64,000 nt of DNA from Xiphydria camelus (Eukaryota; Arthropoda; Insecta; Hymenoptera; Xiphydriidae): NCBI GenBank assembly GCA_963678675.1, contig OY783198.1, positions 19,268,684-19,332,683 of the forward strand, written 5' to 3'. Below are positions 22,477-32,587 of this stretch, piece after piece. The position numbers and the translations under genes are program-made. The notes beneath the pieces are model-generated. The model was not told the origin of the DNA, searched no databases, and worked only from the letters and a program-made list of their open reading frames with translations. Positions within the stretch are counted from its first letter, which is position 1; each line of letters starts with the position of its first letter.

Positions 22477-23439
22477 ATATTTTCACCAAATTGATTTCAA
22501 ATTTTTTTACCCGGAAATTTATGCAAACTTGCTTTGGTCCAGCACTTAACGTTGGCCGTAGCTGCGATTAAAAGACGAGACGCATCTCTCGTGGTATTTC
22601 CTTCCAACAATAATCGAAAACAAGTTTAAAACGCAATTCGGCCGCCGACTCCGCGACGCGGTCTCGACCGGTAGCGACAGCGAAGCGCGCACCCGAAGCG
22701 AATCCCAAAAGAAAGAAAGCGTCGGTGATTCCTCTTCCTTTTTCCTCACGATCATCTTTTATAACGAGCCGCGGCGACGTATACAACCACCGAGACGCGC
22801 GTACGTAGACGTACGCGCGCTATACGGGTTCCGCGTGTGTACGTACCGCGGCACGCGCGCAGGTGAACGCGGAGAGCGCAGGTGGAGCGACGCGATCTTC
22901 GGCGCTCGCCTCGGGTTCAGACTCGGGCCTGTGGCCGGAGTCCGGACTCCGCTTCGCTGACCCCAACGTCCGGCAATCGGAGAGAGATCCCGCGAGACGC
23001 GCGCACCACGCGCGAGACAGCTGCGTTTTACACAGTCGGATAAATATACCCGAAGACGACCACCTTGGTACGTAATTCGATTCCAGGTATCGATATCTGG
23101 CTCTCGCGCGGGGTATCGCGCGCGGTTTCGCCTCCAATTGCATCGCGCGTAACGGATGCGGCGAGAAAGGCGATAACGGCGACGGTCTCGAAGTTCGAGA
23201 GACTGATAACGAACATTTTTGTTTTACTTCTTCAACGGGGATGTTTACTTGTCAAACTGATTCAGAGGGCGTCAGCTTCGTTGGTCCTTCGATTTTTAAT
23301 CTGATTGGTTTGATGCTAGCGAGCATGACACTTCTCTAAAATTCGAATCGATCAGGCTAGTAGGAATCAGCGATTGTACCGTCAAAGTTTCATGAGTAAG
23401 CATACCCATTGAAAAATGGTATGGATAAAATGGTGCTTA
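22477..23439. other. No gene seen
   Basis: CpG-rich to 23,200, then mixed. GCAG|GTGAAC at 22,858 is donor-like but isolated. Confidence 0.5.
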
Positions 23440-23694
23440 CACTGAGAGAAAAGGTCTAATTGAATATGAACCTAATAGAAACATTTATTTGAGATAAATA
23501 AGAATTTACTCACATTGAATATAAAAGTCTATTTGAAGTAGATAAATATTTTATATATCTTTTTAATCGAGTACGAAGCTACAAGAACATTTATCTAATT
23601 TAAAGAGACTTTTGTTTGATGTGAATGAATTCCTATTCATTTCAAATAAATTTTTCTGTTAAATTCGTATTCAACTAGATCCTTTCCCTCGGTA
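23440..23694. mobile_element. MITE family B, copy 2
   Basis: Begins after TA with CACTGAGAGAAAAGGTC. Ends GATCCTTTCCCTCGG next to TATA. The central markers ATATAAAAGTCTATTTGAA and AAAGAGACTTTTGTTTGA are intact. Confidence 0.85.
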
Positions 23695-23760
23695 TAATGA
23701 TAAGTGAAGCTGCTATTTTAGGAGCTGTATTTAAAAATCCCATTAATTGATTATGATTAA
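23695..23760. repeat. Flank shared with the 35.7-36.3 kb duplication
   Basis: GATAAGTGAAGCTGCTATTT and AAAAATCCCATTAA here are the reverse complement of sequence that directly precedes family B copies at 35,840-35,913 and 36,240-36,305. The family B MITE therefore sits beside the same 65 bp in three places. Confidence 0.7.
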
Positions 23761-24015
23761 CAAAAATAATTGGATTAAAATGACAAAACACATCTGGTTT
23801 GACGCGTTTAGTTATTTTAATCAAAATACTGGTCAGCTGAACCAAGTATTTAGTTATTTTAGCCAAATATTTAGTTATTCCAACCAAACGCTTAGTTAAT
23901 CTAACTAAAAAGTAGTCAGTTTAGCCAAACTGGCTGGAGAATCCACATTTTATCAAACGATATGGTCATAGTCTTCAGGATTTTGGTTCAATTCACCAAG
24001 TAATTTCTCTCAGTG
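23761..24015 (-). mobile_element. MITE family A, copy 5
   Basis: Abuts the shared family B flank at its left, where the first bases of the MITE are lost (AAAAATAATTGGATTAAAATG). The right end reads CCAAGTAATTTCTCTCAGTG. Confidence 0.8.
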
Positions 24016-24801
24016 CAGTTCATATCAAACCTTTCGGTATTAAAGAAAGGTAGAACGAAATAAAAAGTTCGAATTGGCCCCCTCGACCGTCGAGTCGAAC
24101 GACACCGAAATCTCGCGCGAACTTCGAGCGCGGTAAAGAGACGTCCGCAGCTTCCAGATCCCTGTTTTACCCTCGAGCACTTGCCTCGCGTCGGGGAGCG
24201 CGAACGAGGGAGCAAAGAGGCGCGCGAACGAGAGGGAGACCTCGACGGAGACGCACCCACCGAAGATGCGAACCCCGAGAGGAGCTTCCCGCGCGCGGCG
24301 GAAGATACCATGAAAGCTCGAGTTCGGCCGAGCTTTACCCGCGCCGGCAGCGCCTTGCCTTGGCCACTTCCGGCAGCTGGCCTCCCTCCGCGCCACCCCG
24401 GAACTACAGTTCCGGCAATGACAGATCCCTGCCTTATCGGCTCTCTCTATCCGCTCGTTTTACGCTTTTTGTCACGTACCACCCCATACGTGAGCGTATA
24501 CCCGCGTAGGTATGCGCCTCGGACGGCATCGCGCGCCGCCACTGTCATACCAATTAATCGCTGGGAGATCGCTATCGCCATGGGATGTTTTCGGTCGGGA
24601 GACTTCCCTCTCTCGCGCCCGCGTCCTCTCTATCCGTCTTCCTCCCCGCTTCGCGTGCGCCGTAGGATATCGCGCGTAACGGGGGAACGAACGCGGCGTA
24701 GGAACGACGACAGTTGTTCTCTATCGCCGTTGAGATCGACTCTCCCTGGACGTTTCGTGTCGTTGGCGCGTGTGACATCCGGGATAGGTACTGTCGCGCT
24801 T
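24016..24801. other. No gene seen; long open frame rejected
   Basis: A 272-codon frame (24,181-24,999, plus) runs through this segment into the element at 24,802. It is Arg/Ser/Pro-rich, lacks any domain, and its end is supplied by the transposon, so I do not call it a gene. Confidence 0.5.
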
Positions 24802-24995
24802 CCCAGACAGCACAAGCCAGAAAGCTGTCTTCTAGTCATCGGTAGGCAGTCTAGTGTCTCACTTTTTTATAACTTTGATTTCGAGTTATCCAACAGTCAT
24901 CTTTTGGACAACATGAAATTGGAGTTAACAGAAAGTGAGACATCAGACTGCCTACGGATGACTAAAAGACAGCTTTCAGGCTTGTGTTGTCTGGG
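24802..24995. mobile_element. Palindromic MITE with CCCAGA ends
   Basis: 194 bp with nearly perfect arms. The left starts CCCAGACAGCACAAGCC and the right ends GGCTTGTGTTGTCTGGG, with further matches TAGTCATC.GTAGGCAGTCT and GTGTCTCACTTT. It is flanked by TT on both sides rather than a clean TA, and its ends are unlike the CACTGAG group, so a different transposase is likely. Confidence 0.75.
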
Positions 24996-25014
24996 TTAGT
25001 ATGGCGCGAGAGGG

Positions 25015-25055
25015 GAAGAGAGAGAGAGAGAGAGGAAGAAGAAGAGAAGAAAAAG
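25015..25055. repeat. Purine-rich (GA)n/(GAA)n tract
   Basis: GA units grading into GAAGAA, adjoining the palindromic element. A second short GA tract lies at 25,142-25,163. Confidence 0.85.
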
Positions 25056-26271
25056 AAGCTTTATTAGCTCTTCTGAGATGAAATCTCTTAAGAGCAAATA
25101 TTTGCAGTAAGGACATACAGCAGATCTAAACTATACTAAAAGAAAGAGAGGGAGAGAGAGAGAATCGCGGAATTCGATTTCACATTTCGACTCGATTGAA
25201 ATTCACCTGACTGCGCGTAAATCAAATTTCAGGCGCGGGATTGATATCATTTTCCCTTTTCGCGCGGATCCATACCGGAAGTCGAATCGATTCGAGGGAA
25301 AAGGGCGATAAAAGCGAGTTGCTGGAGGGAACTCGGGAATGAAGTAGAGTTTTATCGATGCCTCGGGAGTAGACGCGTCTTGTGAGAACAAAAAGAAGCG
25401 AATACGAAAAGGATGAGAGAAAAACGAGAAATGTATGTATGGTAGGAAATCGTAAACGGATTGAGATTAATTCAGACCTCCATTCAAAAATTATACATTT
25501 CTACGCGTATTCTATGAGGTTGAATGCGGCGAACCTCCATGGTATAGTCGTTTCAGTACATACCATAAGACTGTAAGAACAAATATACAGAGTTGAAGTA
25601 ATCAATTTGAAATTGAAACACAAGTGAATATCTTCTTGAAATAATTACACCGTGAGCTTTATCGTTTTCAACCTCACCGTGGTTCAATGAAGCAAATTTT
25701 TGTCAGTGCAGATAATAGAGGAAATTCGAGAGTGTTCCACTCTCTCTTTGTATTTTTAATACCTATACTTTTATATAAAGCTTTTTTCCAATGCGTGATT
25801 ATGAAAATATATATATATTTTCTTATAAAATTACCCTTCTAAATTTCATAACAGAGTATCTATATTAATTCTCATAATTATATACGTATTGGATTAAATC
25901 TTTATATACAATTGTAGTAAATTTAATAGAAATTTTTTTACAGTACATATGGTATCCTAGTTATCACTTTTTGTTTATATAAACGAATACACCGTCCGTA
26001 TACCCACACGCCTGTCCATGGTAAAAATGGATCGACGCGATTGCAAGCGCAACGCGATAAAAGTACCGGACGCCGGGAAGAATCTTCGACGATGAAATAA
26101 AAAGAACGTTAGTCTCTAATAAGATCCCTTTCGAACGGGACATCACGTAGAGGTATGCATATTGAATGGCCGGCTATCACGTTTGCCGTACTTGTTAAAA
26201 GGGGTAAACGTCGAGGCAATTTGAATTTTTATCGTAGCCGATCGAGGGACGTCCGGAAACTGTCGATGTGA

Positions 26272-26302
<31 letters not shown>

Positions 26303-27188
26303 CGATGAGGGGAGAGCGTGTGCCCCGGGAACGACGGCGAACGGGATATAGGTACCCGGTCAGGGGGGGTCTGGGAATACGTGCAGGAGGAAGCACAGCG
26401 GGTGATTGATTTTTGTCGTGGCTCTCTCTCCGCTTGTCGCTATCCGCTCCGCGATTGTGCGGACGCGGCGCGCCGGGTTCGTGGTTGCGGGCGAAGCGAC
26501 GGCGGCGTCGCGACGCCGTCCGCCGATTGGCGGTTGCCGTCCCCGAGGGGCGGCGCTAATCACCAGACCGTGCACTTTGTGAGTCCGCTGCACTCGGAAG
26601 CACTCTACCGTGCGTCGCTTCTACCTGCGGCGTTTCCCCGTGTCTCTGTGTGTGCACGCTCGTCCGAGCGAGCGTTGCAGGATGTAAACGGACGGGGTGA
26701 ACGCGGGGAGAGGAGCGAGCCCCGCTCCCCCCGCGAACGGGCGAGGAGAGGAAGAAAACAAGGGCCAAAACTGATTATCCCGCTCGCGGAGCGATCCTCG
26801 ACGGAAGCTCGAATTGCGAGTGATTTCTCAATTACGCGGGACACCGCGGATTGCATTCGCATCGAATTTAAAGGCACCGTCAGCCATCAAAGCTCTCCGT
26901 CGAACTGTGGGACTTTTGGGGAAGAATTGTGAGAACAAAATTGAATTTGTTTCATTTCTCGCAGGGAGGATCTTCTTCGGTGACTGTTTCGAAATAATCT
27001 CGAAGAAATTCATTTAAAACTAATTAAAAAATCATTATTCGGTTCGTTATTAAACGCGAGAGAGATTTCGCGCGACGAAGTATACCGCGTTGGAAGTAAC
27101 CATTATTTTATAGCGGTTGCTCAGATTCCCTAACGAGGCGCTCACAGCCCAACGGCGTTTCACGACTTAACCGCCCGTACTTATCAGC
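25056..27188. other. No gene seen; contains a GC-rich promoter-like patch
   Basis: 25,380-26,150 is AT-rich and unassigned. 26,420-26,720 is very CpG-rich. It holds GGCGTCGCGACGCC (perfect palindrome), a CCGATTGGCGG inverted CCAAT box at 26,522 and a purine tract just upstream. It could be a TATA-less promoter, but no exon follows convincingly. Confidence 0.4.
26271..26301. repeat. (GA)n microsatellite
   Basis: About fifteen GA units with one AAA interruption. Confidence 0.9.
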
Positions 27189-27216
27189 CGCGGTGCAGCC
27201 TCACCGCTGCACCGCG
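27189..27216. other. Perfect 11 bp hairpin
   Basis: CGCGGTGCAGC and GCTGCACCGCG are exact complements separated by the 6 base loop CTCACC. GC-rich and stable, but too short for a miRNA precursor. Confidence 0.7.
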
Positions 27217-27479
27217 AGTAACGTCTTCTTTCCGCCGTCGCGATGCGCCGAGCCGCGGCGGCCCTGCAGGTATCCTTGAAACCGCGGAGACATTAAGCGT
27301 GAAATGTGCCCCGCACCTACGATAAACCGCGCTCTTGATTTACGACGGTAACGCGACGCGTCCCAAGTAGAGATCTGGCGCGGTTCGCCAGAAACGCCAG
27401 GAGCAACAATACACCATTCGGTGGCAATGTAGTTGATAAAGGCCGATAAATCGCGAGTAAAACGGAGTGATAATATCGT

Positions 27480-27525
27480 GGCGGCGGCGGTGGAGGAGGA
27501 GGAGGAGGTGGGGGTGGTGGAAGGG
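27480..27525. repeat. GGC/GGA/GGT triplet tract
   Basis: Imperfect purine-rich triplets. It makes glycine or proline runs in every frame, so several long frames here are artefacts. Confidence 0.85.
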
Positions 27526-27785
27526 AGAAGGTAGGAGGTGGAAAAGGCGCGAGAGGGGGGAAACGAGGGGGGATGTCGCGGATAGAGGGGCGCAGGGGGG
27601 AGAGTCGAGCTTCGGTCCCGCGACGCCGCGGCGGGCGAGGGAGTGGGGTGCCGAAAGAGGGAGTATGCAGTGGTGGTGGGAGACGGAAAGGGGTGGGGGA
27701 GCTCGCGAAGAGGGAAAGGAGGAGGAATCCGCGGCTGGCGCTCGCCGGAAAGACGAGGCGAGGAGAAGCGAGCCGGAGAACCGTA

Positions 27786-27900
27786 GGAGGGACCAATGGA
27801 CATGCGCGGGTGTGCCGCGACACCACGGCGACCTTCTGGCCACCTCTAGAAACAAAATGGCTACCGTGGCTCGCAAGCTCCCCCACAGATGGCGGCAGAA
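27786..27900 (+). promoter_or_regulatory. Promoter- or insulator-like motif cluster
   Basis: Within 115 bp lie ACCAATGG (CCAAT box, 27,791), AGAGGTGGCCAGA on the minus strand (27,835-27,847), AAAATGGCT (27,854) and CAGATGGCGGC (27,886-27,896). ATGGCGGC is a YY1/PHO core, and AGATGGCGG / AGGTGGC also resemble insect CTCF sites. The spacing and CpG richness suit a TATA-less promoter or boundary. Confidence 0.3.
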
Positions 27901-28321
27901 GCATCGCGGTCTGGCCGGTGTCTGCACTTTAGCTACTGTGCGCTACTCTCCGTCGTGGAGTCTGCGGCGGAGTTGCGCTCGCGCGCTAGTGCAGAGAATG
28001 CGCGCGAGTCAATCGGGCATTTGCTGGGTGATCGTATGGGGGGATACGGGTTTTATTACGGATATGCCTACGGGGAAAGGGATTTTGCTAAGTTGTAAAT
28101 AAAATTTGTACGATACGCGATGAGGTGGGGAGTTTATATTCGTTAGTAGGCCTATTAATTAGTGATATAGATATGCGTTGGTGGAGGAATGTGGGTACGT
28201 TTACCTAAAAAGATACCTATGTACCCCTACTAGAGATATAGAGATAAGTAGCATGAACACGCTAATTCTCGACACGACATAAGTATATCGAGGGTTTCTA
28301 CGTTCGCTTTACTTATTTCTA
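27901..28321. other. No gene seen
   Basis: A GC-rich downstream flank of the motif cluster, turning AT-rich at 28,100. A short frame at 27,889-28,098 has a Gly/Tyr-rich tail but no other support. Confidence 0.45.
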
Positions 28322-28549
28322 CACTGAGAGGAAAATTGGTATATTTTTTCGATTAAATCTGCGTTTATATAGGTGGGGGAATGTATAATTAAGTGCTCCG
28401 ACTAATAAATTTGGTTATAACGATTAACGGTTATTTTGGGGAAACAGGCTGTAGTCCATTCGAGTCAATTATTATTCTAAATAACGAAATCTGCACTCCC
28501 CACCCGTAATCGTGGATTTAGTCTAATTTACCACAATTTTCTCCCAGTG
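28322..28549. mobile_element. MITE family D (single copy)
   Basis: TA-flanked, 228 bp. Left CACTGAGAGGAAAATTGG, right CACAATTTTCTCCCAGTG, with internal GGTGGGGGAATGTATAA mirrored by CGAAATCTGCACTCCCCACC. Confidence 0.8.
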
Positions 28550-28599
28550 TATGCAACTACGACACATTTACTTTAATAAACAATTGTATTCTCGAAGTA

Positions 28600-28812
28600 C
28601 ACCGAGAAAAAAAATGTATAACAACTACGAGTATTTTGGACTCAATATGCTCTCACTCTGTAATCATCGCCAGTTTTACACAGTTATCGCAATAATTCGT
28701 TTCTTTCGGTAATTAAAAATAGTTACGACAACTATTGAAACTGGTGCTAATTACCAAGCTCGAGCAATCGAGTCCAAAATAGCTGTCACAACCACGTTTA
28801 TTTCTTTCAGTG
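28600..28812. mobile_element. MITE family E (single copy)
   Basis: TA-flanked, 213 bp. Left CACCGAGAAAAAAAATGTA, right ACGTTTATTTCTTTCAGTG. The arms include TATTTTGGACTC and GAGTCCAAAATA. It lies 50 bp from family D. Confidence 0.8.
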
Positions 28813-30252
28813 TAGTCCAAAAATTAAAGCGTTTTAACGTCCCTTCGAAAGCGACTATCTCTTTCGCTTTACTTTCCCGCCAGCAAAAAGTCGTCGATAG
28901 TACCTACCCATAATACAACATTCGCACCACTCGACATTTATTCACGACAATCATGACGCAAGAGAATGACTCAAAATACCCATCGACGCTATTCGACGAT
29001 CAGAGAAAACCGGAGACGTCGTCTCATTATCTCCTCGCCATACACGACCGTGATAGAGAGGAGCCGTAAACCCGTTTTACTCATGAATCAAACGAAAACG
29101 TTCGACGCGGCATGCCCGAATGCGCGCTCGTTACTTTGGACAGCTGCCAGTTGCGAAAATATTTGCGGCGTCCCGCGCGAGACGGTGGCAGCGTGTGGGC
29201 GTATTTCGACAGGTGGCACATCGAGCCGAATTTTCGCGTTTCCTCGCGCGTACGCCTTGCGTCGTGTACAGAGCAGCTGCAAAAACGTTCGACGGCCGCG
29301 CGCGACACGGGCGCGATGCTTCGTTTTACAGTGTCGTTCCGCGTAAGTGGGTACTACCTCCCTACGTAGGAGTACGGTGCGCAGGGCTCGTAGGCGCGGC
29401 GAGGTAGGGGGGCGAACGCCGGTGACCGTGGCGGCGGGATACGCGCGCAGGGATGCGATAATAAATGCGCGCCACAAAACTCCGGTTTACACCCGGTTTA
29501 CGATTTGTTGCCGTTATCGGTCCCGGTTTGCGTTTCTCGATTCACGAGATGTACTCGCGCTCACTCCTCTCGCGCAGTGTTTCAGCAGTTTCATTCCGTC
29601 GAATGTCGTGGGCGGCGGAGGGGTGGTTTTTGTCTCCTCCGCGGAGCGTCTATCGGGAAAGCGTGTTTCCGCACCTATATCTCGCTTTCTCGTTCCGCGA
29701 AGCGAGAGAGGACGTGTGTATATAGACCGAGGAAAGATTTTCTCGGTATCGCGGAAAATTCCTGGGAAAATATGTGTGTCCTCTGCTCGCGCGCGACGCG
29801 TCCTCGCGTGGCGCCGGAGGGAAAGATATATTCGAGAGCCTCGCGCGCGCGGAGAGGCGGAAATATCGACGACGCGGCGGGAGCGTCGAGGCGCGCGGAT
29901 TGTTTGCCTCTCTCGCGGATGTGCGGAGGGTGAGGCGAGAGCTTTTTCATATACCGATGCGATGGCTGCGCCGTCGGAGGGAGGAGGCTGTCGTTGGCGG
30001 ACTACAGGTATACAGCGGAGGGTCCTTCGGTCCAATCGCGAACAGCGATAACCCTACTGAAGCGCGGATGATCCTGCGGGATTGGGAACTCCTGCGTAGA
30101 GGGATGTCAATGACGGGGTCGAACGATTTTTTCTTTTGACGGAGGAATAAGCGATGACCGATGAAAGCACTGCGAGATGCGCGCGAATTATGCGAGAAAT
30201 CTCACCTGTCGTGGGTGGCTAACGCACGGCACAGATGGATATTTTGTATACG
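28813..30252. other. No gene seen; CpG-rich
   Basis: Overlapping frames on both strands from 28,966 to 30,139. A GC|GTAAGTGG donor-like site follows one plus frame at 29,341, and TTTCAG sites occur near 29,580, but no acceptor-frame-donor combination is consistent. GAGAGAG and GCGCGC words abound. Confidence 0.4.
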
Positions 30253-30401
30253 CACTGTAAAAAAATGTGCAATGTGGATCTGTATAGGCCACTTTTGGTG
30301 TTAGATAACAGTGGTATAAGACCGAATGACACCAGATGTGGTACATATAGGTCCACACCGTTGAAATGGTGTTAACAATTAACATCATTTTTTGACTGCG
30401 C
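30253..30401. mobile_element. MITE family H, copy 2
   Basis: CACTGTAAAAAAATGTGCAA at the left and CATTTTTTGACTGCG at the right. The middle TTTTGGTGTTAGATAACAG is closer to copy 3 than to copy 1. Confidence 0.8.
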
Positions 30402-30435
30402 ACCGCTGCATTAATTCGTCGAAAGTAGTCACCTA

Positions 30436-30843
30436 AACTGAGAAAAATAATTCGGTTAAAATGACAAAACGCATCTAGTTAAACGGGTTTGATTATTCTA
30501 ACGAATATACTGATCATCCGAGTCGAAATTTCGCCCCTGTTTTGAACCTCAAACACTCGGCAACTAAGAGATCGTGGTAGGTTCTATTTTAATGTTATAT
30601 ATCCACCTCTACTTTAACACTGAAAGTATATAAAATTTCCCTTTTCGCTCATTGTAGTGTCAAAGTAGCTTGTTCGAACACTCAGTTGAACCAAGTATTT
30701 CATTATTCTGACCAAATATTTAGTTCTTCTAACCAAAAAGTGGTCTGTTTAAACAAACACAGATGGAGGATCCATATTTCACGAAAAAGTTTAGCCATCG
30801 TCTTCAAGATTTTGGTTAAATTGACCAAATTTTCTTCTCAGTG
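30436..30843 (-). mobile_element. MITE family A, copy 6, interrupted
   Basis: Left AACTGAGAAAAATAATTCGG, right CAAATTTTCTTCTCAGTG. The host sequence is broken at ATACTGATCA and resumes at TCAGTTGAACC, with a 165 bp insertion between. Confidence 0.8.
30517..30681. mobile_element. 165 bp insertion inside family A
   Basis: Bounded by TCA on both sides (30514-30516 and 30682-30684). It starts TCCGAGTCGAAATTTCG, resembling the CCCGAGTCGAATATTTGA end of the 1.43 kb element at 16917. It ends CTTGTTCGAACAC. It may be a short, diverged relative, though the right terminus is a poor mirror. Confidence 0.5.
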
Positions 30844-31570
30844 TACTCGCGCGCATCAGCGGGCGAGAGCGAACATCATTCAAATCGATTACATCGAGGT
30901 GGGAAAATCGCGTCGGTCCATTCGAAACGTCGTATGGATGTCCTTACGCGAATCCTCGCGCGACACGAGATTCCCTATACTTCTTACAGCAGTCCTCTCG
31001 AAGGAGGGAAGCGATCGTCGTCCTCCTCACGATCCTTGCTCATTTTCCTCGGCGATCCGCTCGCTCTCTATAGGTAAAAGGTGGGCAAACGGTAAACAGA
31101 GACGTCCATCATCCTCGCCGCGCGCGCGCGCGCGATTGCGGACGCGTATTTCGGTGGAGGGGGGGTAGAGGCCGAGGGTGTTGGCGTCAGAGTTACGCGG
31201 AGGAATAATATCCCGCGATAAAACTTTTTTTACGCCAGATTAGACGGAATAAATTATCGCGATGGCGGTTGGCGAGTGAGGTTGGGGGTTGCTGGAAGGG
31301 GTCGCGCGGGGAGGGCCGACGGGGAGAGAAATAAAGCTGGTAACTCGTCGGCGCGGTCGCGGGGGAAGATGCGCGGGGAGAGGAGCTCGAGAAACGCGTT
31401 ACGTAGATATGTAAACGCGCCGCTGCATCTCCGCGTGAAATATTTTCGGGCGGAAGGCGCGCGCGATCGAACTCGTTCTCCCTCCTACTTCCGCCGCGGG
31501 AACAAAGGGCGCGTCCTTCCTCTCTCGCACGCGAATTAACCTTTTCCTTTTGTCTTCCGCGCCGTCGACA
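30844..31570. other. No gene seen
   Basis: CpG-rich. A (CG)n run of about nine units occurs near 31,117-31,134. Confidence 0.5.
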
Positions 31571-31599
31571 GAGAGAGAGAGAGAGAGAGAGAAAGAGAG
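31571..31599. repeat. (GA)n microsatellite
   Basis: Fourteen GA units, then AAAGAGAG. Confidence 0.9.
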
Positions 31600-31849
31600 C
31601 CGAGGCGTTCCGCGACTTCGCGCGATGCTGGAAAAGACGCGCGGCGGCGGGGGTGTGTAAAGAAATGTTCAGGGGTCTCGGAGGTAGCGCCGGTTCTCTT
31701 TTAATTCTCCTGGGGGGTCTGTGTATTGACTTTCTGTATTTCTTTTCTCTAGATACACACACATAGAAGGTATACATAGATAGATAAAGCGTTTATTACT
31801 GGACTAGAGGATATACTTTTAGTCCTCTGCGAGGACACCAGAAAGAGGT

Positions 31850-32080
31850 ACGCAGAGGGAATGCACAGGGAATGTATGTAAGAATACACGTAAGAAAACA
31901 ACGAAGTAAACGTAAGAGAAATGCAGAAAGGCGTAAAAGAATAATAATAAGAAGAATAGCAACAACAACAACAACAGTAACAACGGCGACGACAATAGTA
32001 ATAATAAAGATGTGCAATAAAATAAAACAAAATAGACAAGGATAAAATGAAAGAAGAAATAAAAATTAATACATGAGAAT
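31850..32080 (+). other. A-rich strand-asymmetric segment
   Basis: The plus strand is strongly depleted in T and C over about 230 bp, with AATAATAATAAG, AACAACAACAACAACAG and AATAAAATAAAAC words. It resembles the 3' part of a retroposed RNA or a decayed simple repeat. The minus-strand Leu/Ile/Val-rich frames here are artefacts of the repeat. Confidence 0.4.
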
Positions 32081-32385
32081 GATTTGTTACGCCTCGCACA
32101 GCAGCCTTTCAAAAACCCGTCTTTTGAGGCAGCGAGTTCCGCAAGGCGCACGCGCGTGTTCCGCTCTGTCCGAGCGAAAGGCACACGTCGTAGACCTCCG
32201 ATATGTAATCATCGACTCCCTGATTTCTTCCCTTTTAAACGCAACTCCGCTTTTATTTATACGCTCGGATAATTGAAATCCAATCAGTTTTCACGATTTT
32301 CATTTTTCCGCCGCAAAGCTCGTGGAAGTTTCGCGGCTCAGCTGTCGAGAACATTGATTGGCGAGCGGAGAACTCGCGCGGGGGT

Positions 32386-32409
32386 TGGTCGGTCGGTCGG
32401 TCGGTCGGT
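32386..32409. repeat. (GGTC)n tetranucleotide tract
   Basis: About six GGTC units. Confidence 0.9.
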
Positions 32410-32561
32410 TTGGCTCGGTTGGATGTTTTTAGGACGGTAGATAGGATCCGTAGACTCATGCATATTCAACGGCACTCTCAACTCCTCCGTCACGGAGGGA
32501 AAGAACACCCCCTACACCCCCGGTCGTCCCCTTTCAACCCCCTGTCTCGCGACAGTGAGCA

Positions 32562-32587
32562 AGAGAGAGAGAGAGAGAGAGAGAGAG
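32562..32587. repeat. (GA)n microsatellite
   Basis: Thirteen GA units, followed by GCGAGGAAAGCG. Confidence 0.9.

Noticed and set aside
24181..24999. 272-codon plus-strand open frame
   Set aside because: Arg/Ser/Pro-rich, no domain, CpG-driven, and its last 65 codons lie in a palindromic transposon.
27201..28102. Several 195-211 codon frames on both strands
   Set aside because: All arise from a GGA/GGT triplet tract and purine-rich flanks, and opposite-strand frames are equally open.
29112..29345. Frame starting M-P-E-C-A-L-V-T-L ending near GTAAGTGG
   Set aside because: The opposite strand is open over the same span, and no acceptor or promoter supports it. Kept only as a remark.
31749..32184. 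Hydrophobic minus-strand frames resembling membrane segments
   Set aside because: They are translations of AAC/AAT-rich simple sequence.
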